Of a stretch of DNA of 64,000 nucleotides, positions 25,897-35,016 are shown one piece after another. The translations under genes were made by a program, and so were the position numbers. The notes under the pieces were generated by a model. The model saw only the letters and a program-made list of their open reading frames with translations, did not search any database and was not told the DNA's origin. The DNA is taken from the NCBI GenBank assembly GCA_963821925.1, contig CAWGFO010000002.1, positions 124,001-188,000 of the forward strand, written 5' to 3'. How positions within the stretch are numbered: position 1 is the stretch's first letter; each line of letters begins with the position of its first letter. This DNA comes from JAOUEA01 sp963821925. Its GTDB lineage: Bacteria; Actinomycetota; UBA4738; HRBIN12.

Positions 25897-26741
25897 TCAC
25901 ACGGCTGTCTCGAGCCCCTCGGCGGCCGCCTCGCACCGATCCTCCCCGACGCCCCAACGCTCGCGCACGTCCCGCACCATCCGATCCACGTCGGCGTCGG
26001 TGTGCAGCGGGTCGTGATGGAAGAGCCAGAGACGATCCACCTTCGCGCGCTCGGAGAAGGTGGCGACGTGTGACGTGCTCGAGTGCCCCCAGCCGATGTG
26101 GTCCGGGTACTCCTCGTCGGTGTACTGGGTGTCGTGGATCAGGAGGTCCACACCGAACGAGAGCGCGTGTCCCGAGATCCACTCCTCGGCAGCCGTTTCG
26201 AGGTCGGCGCCGAGCGCCGGCTCGTGATCGGTGAGGTAGGCGACCGAGCGGTCGGCCTCCTCGAGCCGGTAGCCGACCGTCGGCCCCGAGTGCAGGATCG
26301 GCGCCGAGGTGACGGTGAGCCCCCACCCACCTCCCACGTGCCCTCGGGGGCGTCGTGCAGCGTGACCGTCGCCGGCACGTCCGCCATGTGGACCGGGAAC
26401 AGGGGCGGTGAGAAGTAACGCGTGATCCGCTCCTCGAGCGAACTCACAGGCGATGACGGTCCCCACACGTGGAGCTCGGTGTCGGGCGACCAGATCGGCG
26501 CGAAGATCCCCAGGCCCTCGAGGTGGTCGACGTGCAGATGCGTGAGCAGGAGGTGGATCGGCCCGTGCGGCTCGTCGCGGAGCCGAACACCGAGAGGACG
26601 GATCCCGGTGCCCGCGTCCAGGATCACGAGGGTGCCGTCGGCCCCCTGCACCTCGACGCACGACGTGTTGCCGCCGTAGCGCACCGTGTCGGGCCCCGGC
26701 GAGGCGATGGACCCGCGGGCGCCCCAGATACGGACCCGCAC
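25897..26741 (-). CDS. Metallo-beta-lactamase-fold hydrolase, one frameshift
   Basis: About 280 residues after correction. The GTG at 26741 shares a base with the stop of the PAS gene. The MBL metal motif is LLLTHLHVDHLEGL; the N-terminus (IWGARGSIASPGP, then RYGGNTSCVEV) is that of the phosphodiesterase/RNase Z-like branch often linked to signalling domains. The frame breaks in a run of five C (26320-26324) and resumes as GLTVTSAPILHSGPTVGYRL with further metal ligands in YLTDHEP, IHDTQYTDEE and FHHDPLHTD. A cyclic-nucleotide or phosphodiester substrate is plausible, since it is paired with a PAS sensor. Confidence 0.8.
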
Positions 26742-27136
26742 TAGATCCCCGCGCGCTCCCAGAAGATCGCGACCGCACCGACGCACTCGTCGGCGTGCGC
26801 GAACAGTGGGAAGGCCGTCACCTCGATGCCACGGCTCACGCCGTCCGCGCCGACGATCCTGATCGCGCGGTGGGCGGGCACCCGCTCGGTGAGCGCGACC
26901 CCGAGCGGGAGAGACGCGAGCGGGACCGGCTTCCCGTTCTCGTCCTCGGGCGAGAACGTCGTCGACCATTCCCTGGCGGGCACGGACCGGCCCTCGACGA
27001 ACTCCTGGCCCAGCACCCGCTCGGCGGCCTCGTTGAAGTAGACCAGCGTCCCCTCCGGGTCCACCAGGAACACCGCGGTCGCCAGCCGCGACGCGAAGTC
27101 GCGCGCCATGATCATCAGGAGGCTGCGTTGGGTCAC
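26741..27136 (-). CDS. PAS-domain protein
   Basis: 131 residues from the GTG at 27136, which overlaps the stop of the upstream secreted-protein gene (GTGA). One PAS fold: TAVFLVDPEGTLVYFNEAAE, RVLGQEFVEGRSV, then a late strand RGIEVTAFPLFAHADECVGA VAIFW. No output domain is attached, so it probably signals to a partner; the coupled MBL hydrolase downstream is the obvious candidate. The ligand is unknown. Confidence 0.8.
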   Translation of the reverse strand: MTQRSLLMIMARDFASRLATAVFLVDPEGTLVYFNEAAERVLGQEFVEGRSVPAREWSTTFSPEDENGKPVPLASLPLGVALTERVPAHRAIRIVGADGVSRGIEVTAFPLFAHADECVGAVAIFWERAGI

Positions 27137-28557
27137 ACCGGCGCCCCGGGCCTGCGGTCCACCAGCACGTCGTCGACGTTCAGCGAGAACGTTTTCACGT
27201 CGTTCTCGATCAGGTGGATCGCGGCGATGCCCCGATCGCCGACCCCCTGCCGCCAGCTCAGGATCTTCGCGCCGTCGAGGTAGAGCGAGATCGTGCCCTT
27301 CGCGCCGACGTGGGTGCACAGCTCGATCTCGTGCCACTCTCCGAGGGGAAGCCGCTTGCCCGAGAGCTTCACCCCGCCCTTGCGGTCGTTGCGCACGAAG
27401 AGCTCGCGGTCCGTTTCGACGCTCACCCTCGAGATCCCGCTGTCACCGGGGCCCCGGAACCGGATCAGCGCGAGGGCCTCTCCGCCGAGCGAGTTCAGCC
27501 GAACGGACGCGCTCGCGCAGGTGGTCGCGTACGCGCGGCCGAGCCCGTGGGTCGCGAAGGTCTTGCCGGCGTTCGCCCGCAGCAGCATGCTCGGCGCCGG
27601 CCTCCCCGCTCCGCGCGCGATCGAGATGTTGCCCGTGCGCTTCCACTTGCGAAGCCCCTTCGAGAACCCGTCGGAGAAGTAGGGGGCGGCGGCGTTGCGG
27701 AGGTCGAACCGGGCGGTCCCGATCCCGTTGATCCTCCCCGTCACGACGTAGCCGCCGACCTTGTTGTTCGCGAAGGCGCGGACCGAGGTCACCCCGTTGG
27801 CGTTCGTCACGTCCGTGAGTCGCGAGAGGTCGGCCGAGGGGCCGGAGAGCGGCGCGCGGAACGTCACGGTCTCGCCCGGGACCGGGTTGCCCTGCGCGTC
27901 GGTGACGGTCACGACGAGCGACGAGGGGAACTGCTGGGTGACGTACGCGACCTGGCCGTCACCCTTCGTGCCCGCGAGCGAGGCAGCCGGACCGTTCGGC
28001 TGCACCGTGTAGGGGACCATCTGGGTGATCGTGTTCCCTGCGTTGTCCGTGGCCTGGCACTGAAGACTGTGTGCGCCAGCGGTGCTCGTGTCGACCGCCC
28101 CGCAGCTCTGGGTGGCGACTCCCGATGTCGCGTCGGTCGCGTTGGGCGTCGCAGTGCCAGGCCCGTTGCGCACGAGGGTTCCCGGGGAGATCTGGGGATT
28201 GAGGTTCGGAGGGTCACGTCACGCTTGATGGAAGGAGTCGTCGCCGTCGTCGGGCCGGCCTCCGTCGTGACCGTGCAGGAGAGCGTCGTGTCCGCGGTGT
28301 CGGTCGCGATCGAGGTTCCGGCGCAATCAGCGCTGCGCGGCTGGGTCTCGCTCTCCCCCACGGGGACGTCCACGGTGAACGAGACGTCGATCGCGCCGCT
28401 GTTGTACCAGCCGTTCGAGCCGTTCGGCGACCGCGGGAGTGACGTTCGGGGTGACGGTGGCCGCCGCCGATGCCGTGCCAGGCACGAACACCGAAGCGAA
28501 CACGATCGCGGCCGCCACGAAGGCGGCCGCTCGGGGGGGGTGGGTCAGACGTCGCAT
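27133..28557 (-). CDS. Secreted multi-domain protein with Ig-like repeats and a lectin-like C-terminus (frameshifted)
   Basis: Starting at ATG 28557, a signal peptide (AAAFVAAAIVFASVFVPGTA, then SAA) is followed by an Ig/HYR-like domain that begins NGWYNSGAIDVSFTVDVPVG in another frame. After a second break near 28200 come a repeat with TSGVATQSCGAVDTSTAGAH and a Big_1-like domain (VTDAQGNPVPGETVTFRAPL). The last 170 residues resemble a concanavalin/laminin-G sandwich (GFSKGLRKWKRTGNISIARG, GEWHEIELCTHVGAKGTISL). Breaks near 28440 and 28200 look like indels. Likely cell-surface or matrix binding. Leaderless: TAGAGT at 28564-28569 (minus) is six bases before the ATG. Confidence 0.65.
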
Positions 28558-28565
28558 GGCTGCAC

Positions 28566-28845
28566 TCTAGGAATCCCTAAGGCGAACGGTCAATACGACC
28601 GAAGACTCGGAAAGAGGGACGTCACTCCCCATGTGACCGGGAGGTTTGACATGTGCGCGTTCGCCCGGGACCATGAAGGGGCTACGCGGTCCTGGTCCCC
28701 ACGGAGGGTCCAGGACCTTCGTTATACGAACGAGGGGGTGGTATCCAGCAAAGACCTACCCGGATGACATCGAGCCGGTCCTTGGACGTCGAACCGGGGC
28801 GTCACAGGAACCTCCGACCGGCCACGAGCTCAAAAGGGGGGCGTA
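28566..28845 (+). other. Structured 280-base region upstream of the DUF1996 genes
   Basis: No gene is evident. A TTGACA hexamer lies at 28646-28651, without a convincing -10 at 17 bases. A hairpin with 8-bp perfect arms (ggtcctgg 28688-28695, ccaggacc 28710-28717), extendable by three pairs, is followed at once by a short dyad ttcgt-tat-acgaa (28718-28730). About 115 bases later an AAAGGGG site precedes the ATG at 28846. It could be a 5 prime leader controlling the secreted-protein genes. I cannot match it to a riboswitch class. Confidence 0.35.
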
Positions 28846-29556
28846 ATGCTCTCGAGAATCATCTCGCGCACCACCATGCGACGCAGCACCATCGGCATCA
28901 TCACGCTGGCCGTCATGGCGACGGCCCTGATCCAGGCGACACCCGCTCGTGCCTTCCCCGGCGGATCCTTCCTCGTCGTCTGCGACTTCGTGAAGTTCAA
29001 GCGGATCGACCCGATCATGGATCCGGGCGTGTATCCGACCGAGCACCTGCACATGTTCTTCGGCAACAAGGGCATCTCGAAGGACAGCACCTTCAGCAAT
29101 CTGATCCGGGGTCGCACGACGTGCTCGACCTCGGCCGACCGGACCGCCTACTGGGCGCCGGTCGTCTACAAGAACGGACGGATCCTGAAGCCCTACCAGG
29201 TGACCGTCTACTACGTGGCAGATTTCCGCGACCGACAGCCATTCCCCACGGGGTTCATGGAGCGGTCGGCGGACGTGCGGTTCTCGTGCGGTGGTGACAC
29301 CACCAAGAGGCCGCGCGACTGTGGGCGTGGGCAGGCGCAGATCAACCTGCGCTTCTTCCACGCCAAGTACCCGGACGTGCACGTGCACTTCAAATACCGC
29401 CAGCACTCATTGGTCGGCACCCGCCTGTCCTCGGGGCGCCTCGGAGGCGCCCACGGGGACTTCTTCCCGGCGTGGGCCAACGGCAAACTCGCCGACCTGG
29501 TCAGGAACTGCCTCAACACCGGCAGGACCTGCGGGAAGATCGGCCGGCGCACCTGA
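28846..29556 (+). CDS. Secreted DUF1996-like protein, copy 1 of 3
   Basis: 236 residues. N-terminal signal peptide (TIGIITLAVMATALIQATPA, then RAFPGGSF) and a mature part with the DUF1996 pattern: EHLHMFFGNKGISKDSTFSN, then a Cys in GRTTCSTSADRTAYWAPV, YKNGRILKPYQVTVYYV, a second Cys region and PDVHVHFKYR. The C-terminus has paired cysteines in NCLNTGRTCGKIG. DUF1996 proteins are extracellular and of unknown function, known mainly from fungi and some actinobacteria. A purine tract (aaaagggggg) precedes the ATG. It is the most divergent of the three tandem copies. Confidence 0.8.
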   Translation: MLSRIISRTTMRRSTIGIITLAVMATALIQATPARAFPGGSFLVVCDFVKFKRIDPIMDPGVYPTEHLHMFFGNKGISKDSTFSNLIRGRTTCSTSADRTAYWAPVVYKNGRILKPYQVTVYYVADFRDRQPFPTGFMERSADVRFSCGGDTTKRPRDCGRGQAQINLRFFHAKYPDVHVHFKYRQHSLVGTRLSSGRLGGAHGDFFPAWANGKLADLVRNCLNTGRTCGKIGRRT

Positions 29557-29645
29557 GGATCGGGGGCGACGTGCTCGCACGTCACGCCCCTCCGCCGTTC
29601 CGGCGGCGAACCGAGTCGAAATCGTCGATACCGAAGGAGACACCG

Positions 29646-30311
29646 TTGAAGAAGCTCCTGATCGCAGCCCTGACGCTCGCCACGTTGTTCGTGGTGGCGC
29701 CGCAGCCCGCCCAGGCGTTCCCCGGCGGGTCGTTCCTGATCACCTGTCGGTTCGCCAAGTACGGCGAGTTCGATCCGCTGACGGCGATGATGTCGCACAA
29801 CCACACGTTCGCCGGGAACCTCGGCGTGAAGATGAAGAGCACGAAACAGCAGCTGCTCAACCAGCGGACGAACTGCTCGGATCCGAAGGACCACTCGGCC
29901 TACTGGATCCCGACGTTCATGAGGAACGGCCAGACGCTGAAGCCGTACCAGGTGAACATCTACTACGTCGGCCGTGGTGTGAACCGCGTCGCGTTCCCGC
30001 CCGGGTACGTCGTGAAGAGCAAGGACGTGCGCTACGCGTGCAGCAACGACTCGTCGGGCTCCTGGAACCCGATCAACTGCGGGTCCGGCACCGCCCAGTA
30101 CAACGTCACGTTCTTCTCGAAGCGGTTCCCCGAGGTGCACATGATGTTCAAGTTCTCGACCAACACCTTGATCGGCGCGGAGGCGTCGTCGGACCACATG
30201 CACATGGCCCGTCACGGCGACATGTTCCCCGCCTTCACGAAGGGCCACCTCCAGGACCTCGTCCGGAACTGCCTCAACGCCGGGAGGACGTGCGGCCGCA
30301 TCAACGGCTGA
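29646..30311 (+). CDS. Secreted DUF1996-like protein, copy 2 of 3
   Basis: 221 residues from the TTG at 29646, chosen because AAGGAGA lies five bases upstream and a signal peptide follows directly (MKKLLIAALTLATLFVVAPQ, then PAQAFPGGSF). Core: SHNHTFAGNLGVKMKSTKQQ, NCSDPKDHSAYWIPTFMRNG, KPYQVNIYYVGRGVNRVAFP, PEVHMMFKF, and a C-terminal NCLNAGRTCGRING. Cysteines are placed as in the other two copies, suggesting shared disulfides. 89 bases separate it from copy 1. Function unknown; the His-x-His motif may bind metal or sugar. Confidence 0.82.
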   Translation: MKKLLIAALTLATLFVVAPQPAQAFPGGSFLITCRFAKYGEFDPLTAMMSHNHTFAGNLGVKMKSTKQQLLNQRTNCSDPKDHSAYWIPTFMRNGQTLKPYQVNIYYVGRGVNRVAFPPGYVVKSKDVRYACSNDSSGSWNPINCGSGTAQYNVTFFSKRFPEVHMMFKFSTNTLIGAEASSDHMHMARHGDMFPAFTKGHLQDLVRNCLNAGRTCGRING

Positions 30312-30363
30312 CCCTCGGGTCGTTCGGCCCGCACCCCCCGCACAGCCGACAGAGGAGTAGACC

Positions 30364-31031
30364 GTGAAGAAGCTCTTGATCGCAGCCATGACGCTCGCCA
30401 CGTTGCTCGTGGCGGTGCCGCAGCCCGCCAGCGCGTTCCCCGGCGGGTCGTTCCTGATCACCTGCAAGTTCGTCACGTTCGGCACGTTCGACCCGCTGAC
30501 GGGCATGGCGTCGCACGAGCACACGTTCGCGGGAACCTGGGCGTGCAGATGAACAGCACGAAGCAGCAGCTCCTCGGCCAGTCGACGAACTGCTCCGACT
30601 CCAGGGACCACACCGCCTACTGGATCCCCACGTTCACGAAGAACGGCACGAAGCTCCAGCCGTACCTGGTGAACGCCTACTACGTCGGGCGCGGCGTGAA
30701 CCGCGTCGCCTTCCCCGACGGGTACGTGGTGAAGTCGTCCGACGTCCGGTACGCCTGCAGCAACGACTCGGGAGGCAAGAAGGTCCCGTACCGCTGTCCC
30801 AGCGGTGGGACGGCGCAGTTCAACGTCACGTTCTTCAGCGACCAGTACCCCGAGGTGCACATGATGTTCAAGTTCAACGTGCGCAGCCTGGTCGGCGCGA
30901 CGGCGTCGTCGGACATGATGGGCGACCCGCGCCACGGCGACATGTTCCCCGCCTTCGAGAGTGGGCACCTGGAGCAGCTCATCCAGGACTGCCTCAACGC
31001 CCACAAGACCTGCGGCCGCATCAAGGGCTGA
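30364..31031 (+). CDS. Secreted DUF1996-like protein, copy 3 of 3, one frameshift
   Basis: GTG at 30364 with AGGAG seven bases upstream; the signal peptide is nearly identical to copy 2 (MKKLLIAAMTLATLLVAVPQ). The frame breaks after SHEHTFAG, at a GGG run (30531-30533). Copy 2 has one more base here (gccgggaacctcggc), so restoring one G joins the halves into NLGVQMNSTKQQLLGQSTNC and on to NCLNAHKTCGRIKG. About 222 residues. This pair of paralogues is direct evidence that the break is a missing base. Only 52 bases separate it from copy 2, so the three are probably co-transcribed. Confidence 0.8.
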
Positions 31032-31062
31032 CCGTCGACGGAACGGGCTCGATCTGAGGGTC

Positions 31063-31089
31063 GGGGCGGCGCCGGTTCGGCGCCGCCCC
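31063..31089. terminator. Perfect hairpin between the DUF1996 genes and the Bax-inhibitor-like gene
   Basis: Twelve-base perfect arms (ggggcggcgccg at 31063-31074, cggcgccgcccc at 31078-31089) with a 3-base loop lie between two convergent stops (31031 and 31099). It fits a bidirectional terminator. Confidence 0.72.
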
Positions 31090-31098
31090 GGCTCGCTC

Positions 31099-31845
31099 CT
31101 AGGCGCGGCGGAGCAGCGCGAGCAGCCGGAGCAGCTCCAGGTACAGCCACACGAGGGTGGTGAGGAGGCCGAAGGCCCCGAACCACGCCATCACCGAGGG
31201 CGCGCCCGACTCCACCCCCGCCTCGATCACGGCGAAGTCGATCAGCAGGTTCGCGGCGGCCAACAGGCAGATCCCGACGCTGATCGCGATGCCGACCGTG
31301 TTCGGCTGGCTCCAGAACAGCAGGTCGGCGCCGAACAGGCTCATGATCCAGCCGATCAGGTACGTGATGAGTAGGCCGACCATCGCCACCATGACGACCT
31401 GCACGAATCGCCGGGTCACGCGGACCGCCCGGCTCGCGTACAGCGCGAGCGCCGCGAGGAACGTCGCCACGGAGGCGAGCAGTGCCTGCCCGACGATCCC
31501 GTCGTAGTAGGTCTCGTAGAGATGGGAGATCGACCCCATCCAGAAGCCCATGAACAGGGCGTAGAAGATGCCGGCCACCGCCGCCATCCGCGGGTTCCGC
31601 GCCGCCGCGAGCGAGAGCGAGATCAGCAGGATGTAGCCCAGGAAGAACCACATCCCCGAGCTCGGCTGCTTGTTCGCGGCGGCCTGCCACCCGAACCCTG
31701 CCGAGATCGCGGTGAGCACCAGGAAGAACACGGCGCGGATCGCGACCCCGCCGTACGTCATCGTGCCGGTGGTCTCGCGTCCGCCGGTGGCCTGCTGTAC
31801 CGCGGCCGGGGCGAACGACTTCTCGTTCAGGATCTGGGATGCCAT
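31099..31845 (-). CDS. Bax inhibitor-1/YccA-family membrane protein
   Basis: 248 residues with seven hydrophobic helices after a polar 30-residue N-terminus. Family features are MTYGGVAIRAVFFLVLTAIS, YALFMGFWMGSISHLYETYY, GIVGQALLASVATFLAAL and the late helix pair ending WLYLELLRLLALLRRA. Members are predicted pH- or calcium-sensitive membrane channels; the bacterial role is unclear. The ATG at 31845 is preceded by AGGAG. A TACACT -10 (31882-31887, minus) gives a leader of about 30 bases and sits six bases from the purA -10. Confidence 0.88.
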   Translation of the reverse strand: MASQILNEKSFAPAAVQQATGGRETTGTMTYGGVAIRAVFFLVLTAISAGFGWQAAANKQPSSGMWFFLGYILLISLSLAAARNPRMAAVAGIFYALFMGFWMGSISHLYETYYDGIVGQALLASVATFLAALALYASRAVRVTRRFVQVVMVAMVGLLITYLIGWIMSLFGADLLFWSQPNTVGIAISVGICLLAAANLLIDFAVIEAGVESGAPSVMAWFGAFGLLTTLVWLYLELLRLLALLRRA

Positions 31846-31881
31846 GGCGTGACCGGCTCCTTCGTCGGGCGTCGAGCCCGG

Positions 31882-31899
31882 AGTGTAGCCCGGTAGACT
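31882..31899. promoter_or_regulatory. Closely spaced divergent -10 boxes for purA and the Bax-inhibitor-like gene
   Basis: TACACT on the minus strand (31882-31887) and TAGACT on the plus strand (31894-31899) are only six bases apart. The plus box is nine bases from the purA ATG (leaderless); the minus box leaves room for a ribosome site. Polymerase can hardly occupy both at once, so the two genes may compete. Confidence 0.5.
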
Positions 31900-31908
31900 G
31901 GGCGCCTC

Positions 31909-33185
31909 ATGCCTGCCTCCATCGTGCTCGGGACCCAGTGGGGAGACGAGGGCAAGGGCAAGGCGGTCGACTACCTCGCCGACCGGATGGACTACGTGGT
32001 CCGCTACCAGGGCGGGAACAACGCGGGCCACACCGTGATCGCCGAGGGCCGGCTGCTGAAGCTCCAGCTGATCCCCTCGGGCATCCTCTACCCGCACATC
32101 ACCTCGGTGATCGCCGACGGCGTCGTCGTCGACCCGCGTCACCTGATGAAGGAGATGGACTCGCTGCCGCGAGACCGGCGTCGACGTCTCCCGGCTCGTG
32201 GTCAGCGGCAACGCGCACCTGATCATGCCGTACCACCTCGAGCTCGAGAAGGTGACCGAGCGGTTCCTCGGGCAAGAACGCGCTGGGCACCACGAAGCGC
32301 GGGATCGGCCCGGCGTACGCCGACAAGGCGGCCCGGATCGGCCTGCGGGTCCAGGACCTGTTCGACGAGAAGATCTTCCGCGAGAAGCTCGAGGTCGTGC
32401 TCCGCGAGAAGAACCTGATCCTCACGAAGATCTACAACCGGCTGCCGCTCGATGCCGAGCGCATCGTCGAGGAGTACCTGGCGCTCGCCGAGCGGATCCA
32501 GCCCCACGTCACGGATACGGGCGCGCTCCTCTACCAGGCGCTGACGGACGGCAAGCACGTGATGTTCGAAGGCGCGCAAGGGGTGCTGCTCGACCTCGAC
32601 CACGGGACCTACCCGTTCGTGACCTCGTCGAACCCGGTCGCGGGGAGCGCCCTCGCGAGCGCCGGCGTGGGGCCGCACTGGGTCGATCGCGTGATCGGGA
32701 TCATGAAGGCGTACGTCACCCGCGTCGGCGCCGGCCCGTTCCCGACGGAGCTGCTCGACGACGTCGGCGAGCGACTCGGCACGCGCGGCAAGGAGTTCGG
32801 CACCGTCACGGGTCGCCAGCGGCGCTGCGGCTGGTACGACGCCTGCCTGGGTCGGTACGCCGCGCGGCTGAACGGCCTCACCGAGCTCCTGATCACGAAG
32901 CTCGACGTCCTCTCCGGCCTGGACACGCTGAAGATCTGCACGGGCTACCGGGCGTACGGCCAGACGTTCGACGACATGCCGCCCCACCAGTCGGTGTTCC
33001 ACGACGCCAGTCCGATCTACGAGGAGCTCGAGGGCTGGCACGAGGAGATCGACGAGTGCCGGAGCTTCGCCGACCTGCCGAAACAGGCCCAGGCGTACGT
33101 GCGCCGGATCGAGGAGCTCGTGGGCGTGCCGGTGAGCGTCGTAAGCGTCGGTCCGGCCCGGGACCAGAGCCTGCTCGTCGAGTAA
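31909..33185 (+). CDS. purA: Adenylosuccinate synthase, two frameshifts
   Basis: About 425 residues when joined, normal for the family. GTP/IMP-binding motif IVLGTQWGDEGKGKAVDYLA and GGNNAGHTVIAEGRLLKLQL at the start; NGLTELLITKLDVLSGLDTL near the C-terminus. It makes adenylosuccinate from IMP, aspartate and GTP. The frame is lost near 32166-32175 (resuming as ETGVDVSRLVVSGNAHLIMP) and at a GGG run near 32271 (resuming as GKNALGTTKRGIGPAYADKA). Both sides are highly conserved and the gene is normally needed for growth, so sequencing indels are likely. ATG nine bases after TAGACT. Confidence 0.9.
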
Positions 33186-33236
33186 GGCGGGCCACGGCCA
33201 CCCCGAGGCCTGGACGCGGGTCGATACACTCTCGCC

Positions 33237-33275
33237 GTGAAGAGCGGCCGCATCACCGTCGGGACCGCCCGATGA
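33237..33275 (+). CDS. Putative 12-codon leader peptide overlapping the purD start
   Basis: A GTG at 33237 lies six bases after a TACACT box (33225-33230), the same spacing as the leaderless genes here. It opens the frame VKSGRITVGTAR, whose TGA (33273-33275) overlaps the purD ATG (33272-33274) as ATGA. If transcription starts at the GTG, ribosomes would translate this peptide and restart at purD, which has no Shine-Dalgarno sequence. Translation of the peptide is inferred, not shown. Confidence 0.4.
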   Translation: MKSGRITVGTAR

Positions 33276-34543
33276 GGGTGCTCGTCGTCGGTGGCGGCGG
33301 CCGCGAGCACGCGCTCACCTGGGGCCTGTCGCGCAGCCCTCGCGTCACGGAGCTGCACGCCGCCCCCGGGAACGCCGGGATCGCGCGGCTCGCCACGTGC
33401 CACCCGGTCAAGGCCGAGGATCTCGCGGGACTCGTCGCGCTCGCGGAACGGCTGACCCCCGATCTGGTCGTGATCGGTCCCGAGGCACCGCTGGTCGCCG
33501 GCCTGGCCGATGCCCTGCGTGACCGCGGCATCGTGGCCTTCGGCCCCGACGCCGCCGCCGCCCGGCTCGAGGGCTCCAAGGCGTTCGCGAAGGAGGTCAT
33601 GGCCCGCGGCGGCATCCCGACCGCGGCGAGCGGCACGTTCACCTCGTTCGACGCCGCCGCGGCGTTCGTGGACGGGCTGGGCGGTCGCGCCGTGGTGAAG
33701 GCCGACGGGCTGGCCGCCGGGAAGGGCGTCACGGTGGCGCACGATCGCGAGACCGCGGTGGCGGCGCTCCGCGACTGCCTCCAGGGCGGCGCCTTCGGCG
33801 AGGCCGGCGCCACCGTGGTGGTCGAGGAGATCCTGGAGGGGCCGGAGGTGAGCGCGTTCGCGCTCTCGGACGGGAAGGCCGTCGTGCCCCTCGTGCTCAG
33901 CCAGGACTTCAAGCGGGTGGGCGACGGCGACGCCGGTCCGAACACCGGCGGGATGGGTGCGTACTCGCCGCTCCCGTGGATCGACGACGCCGTGGAGCGG
34001 CAGATCTGGGACCTCTGCCGGCGCACGGTCGAGACGATGGCCGCGGACGGCCTGACGTACCGCGGGCTGCTGTACACGGGGCTGATGCTCACCTCCGACG
34101 GCCCGAAGGTCCTCGAGTACAACTGCCGGTTCGGCGACCCCGAGACCGAGGTCGTGATCCCGCGTCTCGGCACCGACCTGGCGGACCTGCTGCTCGCCGC
34201 CGCCACGGAAGGGCTCGCCGACGTGAAGGTCGACTGGATCCCCGACGCCGCGGTGACGGTGATCGTCGCCTCGGGCGGCTACCCGGGCGCGTACGAGACC
34301 GGCGTGCCGATCGACGGCCTCGACGCGGCCGACCGGGTCGAGGGCGCCGTCGTGTTCCATGCGGGCACCGCGGAGGCTGACGGTAGAGTGGTCACGTCCG
34401 GCGGCCGGGTCCTCAGCGTCACCGGGCTCGGCGCCACGATCGGCGACGCGCGGGCCACGGCCTACGACGCGGCCTCGCGGATCCGCTTCGAGGGCTCGTT
34501 CCATCGGACCGACATCGCGGCCCGGGCTGCGGAGGGGGAGTAG
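33272..34543 (+). CDS. purD: Phosphoribosylamine-glycine ligase (GARS)
   Basis: 423 residues, full length. VLVVGGGGREHALTWGLSRS at the N-terminus, ATP-grasp loop VVKADGLAAGKGVTVAHDRE, GPNTGGMGAYSPLPW and EYNCRFGDPETEVVIPRL metal-binding region. It joins phosphoribosylamine to glycine with ATP, step two of purine synthesis. Start ATG 33272 overlaps the stop of a possible 12-codon leader frame. The gene is followed directly by the purE-like gene with no gap. Confidence 0.95.
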   Translation: MRVLVVGGGGREHALTWGLSRSPRVTELHAAPGNAGIARLATCHPVKAEDLAGLVALAERLTPDLVVIGPEAPLVAGLADALRDRGIVAFGPDAAAARLEGSKAFAKEVMARGGIPTAASGTFTSFDAAAAFVDGLGGRAVVKADGLAAGKGVTVAHDRETAVAALRDCLQGGAFGEAGATVVVEEILEGPEVSAFALSDGKAVVPLVLSQDFKRVGDGDAGPNTGGMGAYSPLPWIDDAVERQIWDLCRRTVETMAADGLTYRGLLYTGLMLTSDGPKVLEYNCRFGDPETEVVIPRLGTDLADLLLAAATEGLADVKVDWIPDAAVTVIVASGGYPGAYETGVPIDGLDAADRVEGAVVFHAGTAEADGRVVTSGGRVLSVTGLGATIGDARATAYDAASRIRFEGSFHRTDIAARAAEGE

Positions 34544-35016
34544 ATGAGCGACGAGACGCCACGCGTGGGGGTCCTCGCCGCCTCGCCGTCGGAGCTGGGG
34601 ATCATGCGGCAGGCCGGCCTGATCATCGAGAAGTTCGGCATCGCCCACGAGATCCGGATCATGTCGTCGTCGCGGAACCCGGATCTCGTCGACGAGTACG
34701 CCCGCACCGCCTTCGAACGTGGCCTGAAGGTGATCATCTGCTCGACCGGGATGTCGGGGCACCTCGCGGCCGCGGTCGCCGCGCGCACGATCATCCCGGT
34801 GATCGGCGTCCCGATCGCGAGCGCGCCGCAGATGGTCGGTACCGAGGCGCTCGCGATCACGGCGCAGATGCCCACGGGGGTGCCCGTCGCCACGGTCGGG
34901 GTCGACGCGGCCGTGAACGCGGCGGTCCTCGCCGCGCAGATCGTGGGGACCGGCGACCCGGACGTGCAGCAGGCGCTCTGGCGGTTCAAGGACGACCTGG
35001 CGGAGGGCCTCAAGCT

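Noticed and set aside
28646..28674. A textbook -35 (TTGACA) upstream of the first DUF1996 gene.
   Set aside because: The hexamer at the right distance is gaccat, which is not a credible -10. I mention it but do not call a promoter.
28718..28730. ttcgt-tat-acgaa looks like half of a loxP-type or att recombination site.
   Set aside because: Only five-base arms, no integrase gene, no second copy and no mobile genes nearby. It is kept only as part of the structured leader.
33237..33275. The GTG at 33237 as an N-terminal extension of PurD joined by an indel.
   Set aside because: PurD begins normally at the ATG with its first beta strand, and the 12 codons end in a clean ATGA overlap, so no extension is needed.
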